Shown here one piece after another: positions 6,179 to 13,278 of a stretch of DNA of 34,558 bases (within the stretch, counting starts at the first letter, position 1; each line of letters starts with the position of its first letter). Location of the stretch: IMG/VR virus record IMGVR_UViG_3300025886_000087, positions 1 to 34,558 of that record. The stretch is one strand, 5' to 3'. The stretch comes from a virus. The notes under the pieces were generated by a model. It searched no databases. It worked only from the letters and a program-made list of their open reading frames with translations, and was not told the origin of the DNA. Both the position numbers and the translations under genes were made by a program.

Positions 6179-6380
6179 CTTTAACCTCGTTACAAAAATA
6201 AGTTACATATAATTTTTCTTCGTTAAATTTTTCTTCGTTTTCATTAACAATTTGAACAGTTGATAATGAACCTGCTTTAACACAATCACTCCAGGAATTA
6301 AATTCTACTGGTGATACTTCTGTATTAGTACACATTCCAGTTATTGCTGAACAGATAGTGTAAGCCAATACAAACTTCAT
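6165..6380 (-). CDS. Small secreted or periplasmic protein
   Basis: This 71-residue protein has a short hydrophobic N-terminus (MKFVLAYTICSAITGMC) that may be a signal sequence, though it is weak in basic residues. Four cysteines, an FNSWSDCVKAG segment and a C-terminal YVTYFCNEV suggest two disulfides outside the cytoplasm. It sits between the tail genes and lysis genes. It might affect lysis timing or the periplasm, but I recognise no family. Confidence 0.65.
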   Translation of the reverse strand: MKFVLAYTICSAITGMCTNTEVSPVEFNSWSDCVKAGSLSTVQIVNENEEKFNEEKLYVTYFCNEVKGEDA

Positions 6381-6382
6381 AG

Positions 6383-6670
6383 CTATGGTTTAGTTGGAAA
6401 AGTAACAGCATTAACTTCATCTAGTGTAGTTAAGCCATTAGTTAAATCTCTTAATGCCTGTCTGTATGTAGACATTTCAGTTGTTAAAGTATTATCAGAT
6501 AATGCAAGATAATCAGTAGCAGTTAAAAGACTATTTCTTTTTTGTCTTAAATCTGCCATTGCTCTATCAAATGCACCATTAGCATAAGCTGATTCTTCAG
6601 CATCTCTTTGTGCTTCTTCTTCTGCTGTAAAAGGAACTATGTTCCCATTTATATTGTGATGTCTAGCCAT
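6383..6670 (-). CDS. Tail fibre assembly chaperone-like protein
   Basis: This 95-residue protein has the C-terminal pattern LRQKRNSLLTATDYLALSDN, then TYRQALRDLTNG and a final Pro ending, characteristic of the phage tail assembly chaperone family (Phage_tail_APC type): arginine-rich helix, WxxLxD-like turn, YRQALRDL. It lies directly downstream of the three tandem fibre paralogues, so those are its likely clients. An SD-like AAGGAG precedes the start on the - strand. Confidence 0.78.
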   Translation of the reverse strand: MARHHNINGNIVPFTAEEEAQRDAEESAYANGAFDRAMADLRQKRNSLLTATDYLALSDNTLTTEMSTYRQALRDLTNGLTTLDEVNAVTFPTKP

Positions 6671-6696
6671 AATTATTTATACTCCTTTGTTAAAAT

Positions 6697-7317
6697 TTAT
6701 GCAATACCATAAAGGCAAATATCTCCAGCATCTATGTTGCCAGAACTCATTTGAAATCTAATGGCATTTACTGCTGATGTTGTGTTTCCGTATCCAGCTA
6801 CAAATGTATTCATACTATAATTACTACTTTGAACAGAATTAATATTAGCAATAAAATGTTTTACAAATGTTGTTGAAGATGGGTTAAATAAATGTAAATA
6901 ACCAGAACTTGCTTCATCATTTTCATTTCCATTATAATCACTTAAATCTTGAAAACCAGTTGATTGAGCTAAATCATTTCCTGTTTCATAAAACAATCCT
7001 GTATCTGTATCTGCCTCATCATGGTATGCTCTAAAACTTGTTGTAGTTTTAGTAACATTGTAATTACTACCACTATCTGTACTTAAATTAAATTGTAATC
7101 TAGTTCCATCAACACTTGGGTGGGAATTAAACCAATAAAAAACATACTCCTTATAAGTATCATCTAGCACCACACCATCTGTACCATCAACAAAAGATAA
7201 AGTAGCAGATGAACTAGCTGTTAGCTTTTTAATAAACGTCATGCTACCTAAAGAAGTAATGCTACCAAAAGCTGTTGCGTTAGATACTGCTTTGTTATTT
7301 AATTTTACTATGCTCAT
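6697..7317 (-). CDS. Putative tail fibre/receptor-binding paralogue 3
   Basis: This 206-residue beta-rich protein is homologous to the two genes transcribed just before it. Shared blocks are SATLSFVDGTDG-VVLDDTY near 35-55, HLFNPSSTTFVKHFI around 145-160, and the ending SSGNIDAGDICLYGI. It is closer to the third copy (7924-8532) than to its immediate neighbour (7317-7937): both have GYLHLFNPSSTTFVKHFI and KMSSGNID/QMSSGNID. It probably decorates the tail or fibres and contacts the host surface. Confidence 0.72.
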   Translation of the reverse strand: MSIVKLNNKAVSNATAFGSITSLGSMTFIKKLTASSSATLSFVDGTDGVVLDDTYKEYVFYWFNSHPSVDGTRLQFNLSTDSGSNYNVTKTTTSFRAYHDEADTDTGLFYETGNDLAQSTGFQDLSDYNGNENDEASSGYLHLFNPSSTTFVKHFIANINSVQSSNYSMNTFVAGYGNTTSAVNAIRFQMSSGNIDAGDICLYGIA

Positions 7318-7937
7318 TAACTATCCTTTATTCCGTAGAGTTTTATTTTACCAGCATCTATATTGCCAGAATTTAATTTAAACTGAAACCTAGTTAAAGC
7401 TGTTGTAGTGTTAAAATATCCAGCTTTCATAAATCTCCAAGCATACACATCATTTCTCATACCATGAAATTCTGAAATCCAATGTTTAACAAAAGTGTCT
7501 GAACTAGGAGAAAAAATTGTTAATGTTCCAGAACAACTTGCATCATCAACACTCATAATCTCACTTGCTAAATGTATAAATGATGTGCTTTGTGCATTAT
7601 CATATTGTGTGTCATATCTTAATTCAACATCATTATCTGGTTCATTATGATATGCTTCAAATGAAGTTGAAGTACAAGCTATATTGTAGTTTGTATTAGT
7701 TCCTGTATCAGTTTGAAAAGTTAAACTTCTTGCATTAGCAGATGGATGCATATTAATAAACTCAAACTTATAAATAGGATATGTGCTATCCAAGACTACT
7801 CCATCAGTTCCATGTACGAATGACAATGTTGCAGAACCACTAGCAGTTAAAGTTTTAATAGGTACTAGGCTTCCTGTTGCTAATCCTGTAGAGGTTACAG
7901 CACTTATGCTATTGTTGTTGTATTTAACTAATGCCAT
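7317..7937 (-). CDS. Putative tail fibre/receptor-binding paralogue 2
   Basis: This 206-residue protein is the middle member of a tandem family. It keeps SATLSFVHGTDGVVLDSTY, FSPSSDTFVKHWISE and NSGNIDAGKIKLYGI but has diverged in between (RNDVYAWRFMKAGYFNTTTA). ATG/stop overlaps join it to both flanking copies. Divergent central parts with fixed ends are what host-range diversification would produce. Function by analogy only. Confidence 0.72.
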   Translation of the reverse strand: MALVKYNNNSISAVTSTGLATGSLVPIKTLTASGSATLSFVHGTDGVVLDSTYPIYKFEFINMHPSANARSLTFQTDTGTNTNYNIACTSTSFEAYHNEPDNDVELRYDTQYDNAQSTSFIHLASEIMSVDDASCSGTLTIFSPSSDTFVKHWISEFHGMRNDVYAWRFMKAGYFNTTTALTRFQFKLNSGNIDAGKIKLYGIKDS

Positions 7938-8532
7938 ATAATTTTATTACTCCACTATCTATGTTGCCTGATGACATCTTGAATTGTATTTCGTTAATTG
8001 CTGATGTAATGTTAAAATATCCAGCAACATAAGTATCTAAAGCTCTATCAGAAGGATGATAAGCACTTGTTCTTGATATAAAATGTTTTACAAAAGTAGT
8101 AGATGATGGATTAAATAAATGTAAATATCCTGCTAAAGACTCATCAGCACCATTACCTAAATTTTGATTAAGTTTTTGAAATCCTGTTGCTTGAGCTAAA
8201 TCATAACCATTATCATCATAATCTAATTGAGCTGAACCATCATCTTCACCATGTTGTGAACGAAACATTGTTGATGTAATAGTTTCATTATAACCACTTC
8301 CTCCAGCAACATTAGCTTGAAAACTAAAGTGAGTGCTATCTGTTTCAGCATGAATATTAATAAACTTAAACACATAAGAATCATAAGTATCATCTATGCC
8401 AGATGTAAAAGATATTGTAGCTGAACCAGATGCAGTTTGCTCTGATATTAAAGTCATACCACCACCACTAATACTTGATGGTAATGCAGTTATATTTGCA
8501 AGTGAGGAATTGTTGGCAAGGTTGATAGCCAT
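7924..8532 (-). CDS. Putative tail fibre/receptor-binding paralogue 1
   Basis: This 202-residue protein is the first transcribed of the three paralogues. It opens MAINLANNSSLANITALPSS, followed by a TASGSATISFTSG block also seen in the copy at 7317-7937 (TASGSATLSF). It ends with MSSGNIDSGVIKLYGIS. No enzyme motif is present. The repeated, beta-rich, Ser/Thr/Asn-heavy composition is typical of marine phage adhesins. It follows the chaperone-like gene at 8536. Confidence 0.72.
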   Translation of the reverse strand: MAINLANNSSLANITALPSSISGGGMTLISEQTASGSATISFTSGIDDTYDSYVFKFINIHAETDSTHFSFQANVAGGSGYNETITSTMFRSQHGEDDGSAQLDYDDNGYDLAQATGFQKLNQNLGNGADESLAGYLHLFNPSSTTFVKHFISRTSAYHPSDRALDTYVAGYFNITSAINEIQFKMSSGNIDSGVIKLYGIS

Positions 8533-8535
8533 TGA

Positions 8536-8832
8536 TTAAACTCCTATTAGTGCTTTAACTTCTTCTTCGGATAATCCTAAGTCTAGTAACTTTTGTTTGC
8601 CAGATGCTTTTTTAGTTTCTCTATCTGTTTCTGCATCTTTTAATTCTTGTATCTTTGAATTAACTTCTGCTTCAGTTGGTATTGTTGCACCATCTTTAAT
8701 GACTTCAATATTTGCGTAAGTCATTCGTTGGTCGTTAGGAATTTTGTTTCCATCACTATCTGTTTTTTTCCAACCATACCAATTACCACCATTGAAAGTA
8801 TGTAATGCTTCTTGTAAGTAATCTCTATTCAT
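8536..8832 (-). CDS. Chaperone-like tail protein
   Basis: This 98-residue protein has an aromatic N-terminal half (TFNGGNWYGWKK, YANIEVIKDGATIPTEAE) and a helical, charged C-terminus ending KQKLLDLGLSEEEVKALIG, a tail-chaperone-type ending common in marine phage fibre loci. It sits between two fibre genes. A role in assembly of the adjacent fibre protein is inferred from position and from the similar layout of the 9691-10023 gene. Confidence 0.65.
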   Translation of the reverse strand: MNRDYLQEALHTFNGGNWYGWKKTDSDGNKIPNDQRMTYANIEVIKDGATIPTEAEVNSKIQELKDAETDRETKKASGKQKLLDLGLSEEEVKALIGV

Positions 8833-8833
8833 C

Positions 8834-9685
8834 TTATGTATCTCCTAATCTTATAAATGTGAAAACAGTTCTATTAGCATCTGTATTTCCTTGCAAACCA
8901 GTATTTCCATTTTCTGCTGTGAAATTAAATTTAATTTTACAATTAGATGTATTAGTTACATCAAAAAATATTTTTTGTTCAGAATTAGTATAAGTGTAAC
9001 TACTTACATAGTTTATATAAGAATAAGAATTTGCAACTGTTGTATAGCTAGAATTATCTGTTGTAGTTAAAAATTCTATTAATGCGTATCTACTACTTGT
9101 AATATTATTATATATAGTTCCATTTGCAGAAATTAAATAAATTCCAGTAGACGGAAATGTAAATATTCCAGAACTTTGTGTCATTCCACTTCCAATGTAA
9201 CCAAATCCAGAACTATCGTTTCTTTCTAAATTAGATGAAATAGGAGAAGAATTACCAACTATAGTTGTAGTTAATCTCCATTGGTCAGCTTCTGTAATTC
9301 CACCAGCAGGTACTTCTGCAAAAGTATTATCTCCTCTTAAAAAGGTTGTAGCATCTTTAGTTCCTGTTGCTGTTAGTTTAGCAAGTGAAACTGTATTATC
9401 TGATGGAACTCCTACATCTAAAACATTACCTAGTATCTGAATAAAATCTATTACATCACCAGTAACCAGATTTGATGCAAAGGTAATTGTAGAACCACTA
9501 ACTGTGAATGAACTTGTTGGTGCTTGTAAAATACCATTCAAACTAACTAGCATATGGTTAGCACTTTCTGGAGATACATTAACTCCACCTACTTGCATAG
9601 TGTATGCTGCTTGACCATTTACAACACTTATTGCATCACAAACTTGAAAGTTTCCTATTGTTGGTGTCTTACCTATATATGCCAT
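8834..9685 (-). CDS. Tail fibre protein with C1q-like head
   Basis: This 283-residue protein has an N-terminal attachment-like part (MAYIGKTPTIGNFQV ... SLNGILQAPTSSFTVSGS), a linker containing TGTKDATTFLRGDNTFAEV, and a C-terminal beta domain (FTFPSTGIYLISANGTIY...FTFIRLGD) that looks like a C1q/TNF-type jelly roll. The linker motif LRGDNTF also occurs in the fibre at 10592-11392. It probably trimerises and binds the host surface. Confidence 0.8.
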   Translation of the reverse strand: MAYIGKTPTIGNFQVCDAISVVNGQAAYTMQVGGVNVSPESANHMLVSLNGILQAPTSSFTVSGSTITFASNLVTGDVIDFIQILGNVLDVGVPSDNTVSLAKLTATGTKDATTFLRGDNTFAEVPAGGITEADQWRLTTTIVGNSSPISSNLERNDSSGFGYIGSGMTQSSGIFTFPSTGIYLISANGTIYNNITSSRYALIEFLTTTDNSSYTTVANSYSYINYVSSYTYTNSEQKIFFDVTNTSNCKIKFNFTAENGNTGLQGNTDANRTVFTFIRLGDT

Positions 9686-9690
9686 TTATA

Positions 9691-10023
9691 TTAACTCTTT
9701 GGGTTATCTGTTTTAACTTGTGCAATTCTTGCTTTCCAACTGTCAATTCCATCATCATAGATTTCTTCTAGTTGAGATTCCCAAGAACCATAAGCTGCTT
9801 TTCTTGTAGAAATTACTACATTGTTAGCTTCTTCAGTTGTTGCTGCAGTTTCGTATGATGCTAGTTGTGTATCAGTAGGCTTAGCAATATCTAAATTCCA
9901 TTCCTTGATATAAACACCAGCTCCATTACTGTCATCTTGCAACATAACATCAGAACTAAAATCAACACTAGCAACACCATTTGCTGCTGCGTATAATTTT
10001 ATTTTTGTACTTAGTTGTGCCAT
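9691..10023 (-). CDS. Tail fibre assembly chaperone-like (XkdW-type) protein
   Basis: This 110-residue protein has an N-terminal beta part with EWNLDIAKPTDTQLASYE and a C-terminal helix ending in RKAAYGSWESQLEEIYDDG, SWKARIAQVKTDNPK. This order is common in marine phage tail loci and resembles XkdW-type chaperones. It sits between two C1q-bearing fibre genes and is the likely chaperone for one of them. Confidence 0.7.
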   Translation of the reverse strand: MAQLSTKIKLYAAANGVASVDFSSDVMLQDDSNGAGVYIKEWNLDIAKPTDTQLASYETAATTEEANNVVISTRKAAYGSWESQLEEIYDDGIDSWKARIAQVKTDNPKS

Positions 10024-10047
10024 GTTATTATCCTCATTGTTGTGTTG

Positions 10048-10524
10048 TTATTCTATAATTTTATATGCTCCGAAAAGTTCTTCATTTGTCGATGTCATAA
10101 CTGTACCACCACCACCATTATCTATTCTACCATATACCTCAAGATAATCTGATGCAGATAAATTAACTACATAACTAATTTGTACACCAGAGTAATAAGT
10201 AGTAGTAGCTGCAGCAGTTCTACTGTTAGAAGCAAGAGAGCCATTTATATAAATAGCTACTTGTATTCTTCTTGTTGTACTATCAGCATTTTTTATTCTA
10301 GCATAAACATGGTATTTTCCACCTTGTCCAGTAGGAATAGTATATTTATCGTTTGTAAAATCAAAACCACTTGCTGTGTCATAAACATTTGTCCAACCCA
10401 CCAATTTAGTCCAAGTTCCAGTTGATAAAGTTTGACCTGTATCTGGAGATTTAACTAAAAAGTTTGGAGTGTTAGCTACTGCTCCACTTGTAATACTGTC
10501 TGCTATTATTTTTGTTATTGCCAT
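10048..10524 (-). CDS. Short fibre protein with C1q-like domain
   Basis: Most of this 158-residue protein is a jelly-roll-like domain: FTNDKYTIPTGQGGKYHVYA, IQVAIYINGSLASNS, SYVVNLSASDYLEVYGR, ending ELFGAYKIIE. The same domain end (FSAFKIIE) closes the fibre at 10592-11392, so the two heads are related. The N-terminal 35 residues would anchor it to the tail. No collagen-like or coiled stalk. Confidence 0.75.
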   Translation of the reverse strand: MAITKIIADSITSGAVANTPNFLVKSPDTGQTLSTGTWTKLVGWTNVYDTASGFDFTNDKYTIPTGQGGKYHVYARIKNADSTTRRIQVAIYINGSLASNSRTAAATTTYYSGVQISYVVNLSASDYLEVYGRIDNGGGGTVMTSTNEELFGAYKIIE

Positions 10525-10591
10525 TTAATTTATCTCCTTAAAATTTTCTTTGCATGAATGTAATGAATGTAAAGCCATAATTCTATATTCC

Positions 10592-11392
10592 TTATTCTAT
10601 AATTTTAAATGCTGAAAAATAAGCACCTTCATTTTGTAAAGACCAAGCACTTCCAAAAACTTTTGCATATACTTCAATATAATCTGTTGCACTTAAATTT
10701 TCTATTGTTGTTACTGATGAATTATTTGTTCTAGTAGCATGAAGATTATCTCCAGCAGTTGCTGTTTGACTTTCAGTTAAAAAAGAACCATTTTTATAAA
10801 GTCTACAAGTTTTACCAGAATGAGCACCATCAGCTCTAGTATGTATGTGAGCAGTTATTAAATATTTACCATCTTCTCCACTTGGTACTGTAAATCTAAA
10901 ATTTGAACTGTGGTCATAACAAGAACCTATATCATAAGTTTCAGTATTAAATGAAACTTTTGTATTAGCTTCAGACGAAAGACCTGTTTGATTAGCAGAC
11001 ATTGTTGCTCTAAAAGCTGGAGTGTTAGCACCACCAGCACTAGCAAAAGTATTATCACCTCTTAGAAATGTAGTTGCATCTTTTGTACCAGTAGCTGATA
11101 GTTGTGATATTCCAACAGAACCATTAGGAGGATTTACTGTTTGAACAGCTTTACCTAAAAACACACAGTACATATCATCTGTTGCACTTGTTGCTGAAGT
11201 TAAAGTCAAACTTGTACCACTTGCAGAGTATGCAGTAGTAGGCTCTTGTCTTACAAAGTTAATAAAAAGAGCCAATTCATTTGCGTTAGTTACTGGATTA
11301 TCTAATGTGTAAGATGTAGTCGCACTTGTAGTGAAGTCTTGCTTAGCAAAACTTGTGTAAGATAATGCTGGTTGATTTCCTATGAAAGGCAT
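10592..11392 (-). CDS. Tail fibre protein with C1q-like head
   Basis: This 266-residue protein has an N-terminal anchoring part (MPFIGNQPALSYTSFAKQDF ... LALFINFVRQEPTTAYS), a linker with SATGTKDATTFLRGDNTFAS, and a C-terminal C1q-like domain (FRFTVPSGEDGKYLITAHIH, CRLYKNGSFLTES, LSATDYIEVYAKV). The N-terminal plan is shared with the fibre at 8834-9685, which points to duplication of a whole fibre gene followed by head divergence. Confidence 0.8.
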   Translation of the reverse strand: MPFIGNQPALSYTSFAKQDFTTSATTSYTLDNPVTNANELALFINFVRQEPTTAYSASGTSLTLTSATSATDDMYCVFLGKAVQTVNPPNGSVGISQLSATGTKDATTFLRGDNTFASAGGANTPAFRATMSANQTGLSSEANTKVSFNTETYDIGSCYDHSSNFRFTVPSGEDGKYLITAHIHTRADGAHSGKTCRLYKNGSFLTESQTATAGDNLHATRTNNSSVTTIENLSATDYIEVYAKVFGSAWSLQNEGAYFSAFKIIE

Positions 11393-11400
11393 TTATTCTC

Positions 11401-11727
11401 CTATGAACTAATTGCGTCAACTGTTGATACCCAAACGTCTAAAGATGAAGCTGTATCACTAATTACTTTTAAAGCATCACCAGATTGAACAACAAACTTT
11501 GCTCCACCATCTAAAACTTGTAATGATGAACCACTTGGTATTGGTGCATCTTTAACTAAATAAATATCGTTTGAACCATCATTAATATAAACTGATGCTA
11601 CTACAGCTGATGCTGTTACGTTTGAAACTGAAATACCTACAACAGTATCATAACTGTCTGCTGTAAATAAAGTTGCAGCAGATGTTCCTACGTCATTGCT
11701 TGTGTATCTTCTAAAGTTCTGTGCCAT
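11401..11727 (-). CDS. Conserved small structural protein of tail region
   Basis: This 108-residue beta-rich protein begins MAQNFRRYTSNDVGTSAATL. It contains VVGISVSNVTAS, DIYLVKDAPIPSGSSLQVLDGG and ends DVWVSTVDAISS. I recognise this pattern from many marine phages, where it occurs near tail fibre or head genes; its exact role is not known. It looks like a small beta-sandwich decoration or tail component. Confidence 0.72.
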   Translation of the reverse strand: MAQNFRRYTSNDVGTSAATLFTADSYDTVVGISVSNVTASAVVASVYINDGSNDIYLVKDAPIPSGSSLQVLDGGAKFVVQSGDALKVISDTASSLDVWVSTVDAISS

Positions 11728-11739
11728 GTATACTCCTTA

Positions 11740-13233
11740 TTATAAAGCTATCGCCATTGCAATAGCAAATCCATTAGTTGCAAAATTACTTGTGTCTACT
11801 GCTTCTACATTATTCCATGCAGAACCATCCCAATATTTAAGTACATTACCAGTAGTATTGAAATATAATGCTCCATCAATTAATGCGTCTCCATCATTAT
11901 CTAATGTAGGATCGCTGGCTTTTGGACCAAGATACCTATCGTCAAAATTATCGTATGCTAATTCTGCAGCAGCTTGAGCAGTTTGAGCAGCAGTAGCCGA
12001 TGTAGCAGCATTAGTAGCTTGAGTAGTTGCTGTACTTGCAGATGTAGCAGCATTAGTCTCAGACGTTGATGCGTTTGAAGCAGACGTTGAAGCAGCACTA
12101 GCAGATGATGCAGCATTAGTTTCGCTTGTTCCAGCATTAGTCTCACTAGTTGCAGCATTGGTAGCAGATGTCGCAGATGCTGTAGCAGAGTTTGAAGATG
12201 CAGTAGCTGAAGTAGCAGATGCAGTAGCAGAACCAGCCGAAGCAGTTGCACTCGTTGCAGCTTGTGTAGCAGGAGCATCCCAAGTTGAACCATTGTAAAA
12301 TCTAATATCATTGTCTGTAGAATTGTAGTACATCGCACCTTCAACAAGAGCATTACCATCATTGTCTAAAGTTGGATCACTTGCTTTAGTTCCTAAAAAT
12401 CTGTCATCAAAACTGTCAAAACTATTAGCTGCATTAGTTGCTGAAGTAGCTGCATTTGTCTCACTAGTTGCTGCATTAGTTTCAGAAGTTGCTGCATTGG
12501 TTGCTGATGTTGCTGCAGCAGTTGCTGAGTTAGCAGCATTCGTAGCACTTGTTGTAGCACTAGCTGCGTCTACCAATAAATCCCATTTAGCACTATCTGT
12601 ATTAGTTGTTAGAGGTTCAACACCAGATGATGTGTGACCAGTATTACATAAAAATATATTATTTGTTGATGTGTCTTTTACAATATCTCTAGCAGCATAA
12701 GTAGTTGATGCAGACCAATCACCTTTAAAAGTTCCTAGTTCTTGCGATACAACTAATTCACCATTGTCATCAAATCCAAAAATTTTACCAGCTCTATCAG
12801 TTGAACCTACAGCAAACTCGGTTGAAGTCATTGTGTTTGTTCTTGATAATTTAATTGATCTATCTATTTCTTCTTGCAACTGTTGAATTGCCATCATAGA
12901 TCTATCTAATCCTTCTTCGTGAGATTCAGCAGGGAATGGATCGTTTGCAATATAATCGATTGCTTGAGTTTGTGGTGATGCTCTTCTTATAACAACTGTT
13001 TCTGTAGCACTTGGAATGTTACCTGCTGTGAATACAATAGTTCCACCAGAAGCAGAACCTGCACCTGTAACTGTGTAGTGAGTAGTTAATGTCTTAACTG
13101 TTTCAGTAGCTGAAGCATCTCTAATAATAACTTGAATATCTGCGTCTACAAAAATTTTAAAAGTATAGTTAAAGGTATCTAAAGTACCATTACCAGAGTA
13201 GGAATTTTTTACTGTAGTTGAAGATATTGTCAT
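11740..13233 (-). CDS. Tail fibre with T7-type N-terminal domain and Ala-rich heptad shaft
   Basis: This protein has 497 residues. Residues 1-140 resemble the N-terminal, tail-attaching domain of T7-like fibres (SYSGNGTLDTFNYTFKIFVD, IRRASPQTQAIDY, SHEEGLDRSMMAIQQLQEEI). A GDWSAST-type carbohydrate-module-like segment follows. Then come two Ala/Thr/Ser/Asn-rich stretches with a seven-residue period (ATSETNA repeated), each followed by a copy of a DDR-LG-KASDPTLDNDG module. The shaft probably forms a long trimeric coiled coil. The C-terminus (FAIAMAIAL) is short, so the receptor-binding head may be supplied by the fibres encoded downstream. Confidence 0.85.
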   Translation of the reverse strand: MTISSTTVKNSYSGNGTLDTFNYTFKIFVDADIQVIIRDASATETVKTLTTHYTVTGAGSASGGTIVFTAGNIPSATETVVIRRASPQTQAIDYIANDPFPAESHEEGLDRSMMAIQQLQEEIDRSIKLSRTNTMTSTEFAVGSTDRAGKIFGFDDNGELVVSQELGTFKGDWSASTTYAARDIVKDTSTNNIFLCNTGHTSSGVEPLTTNTDSAKWDLLVDAASATTSATNAANSATAAATSATNAATSETNAATSETNAATSATNAANSFDSFDDRFLGTKASDPTLDNDGNALVEGAMYYNSTDNDIRFYNGSTWDAPATQAATSATASAGSATASATSATASSNSATASATSATNAATSETNAGTSETNAASSASAASTSASNASTSETNAATSASTATTQATNAATSATAAQTAQAAAELAYDNFDDRYLGPKASDPTLDNDGDALIDGALYFNTTGNVLKYWDGSAWNNVEAVDTSNFATNGFAIAMAIAL

Positions 13234-13278
13234 ACTGCTTTCTCTTTATCTATATTTAACTTAATAATCAACATTATA

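Noticed and set aside
10525-10578. 17-codon leftward ORF in the gap between two fibre genes
   Set aside because: It has no ribosome site and no distinctive sequence; the gap shows only TGTAATGAATG-like repeats.
11958-12362. 134-codon leftward ORF rich in Leu/Met
   Set aside because: It is a shadow of the Ala-rich heptad repeats of the tail fibre gene in another frame; the Leu/Gln/His composition is an artefact of the repeat.
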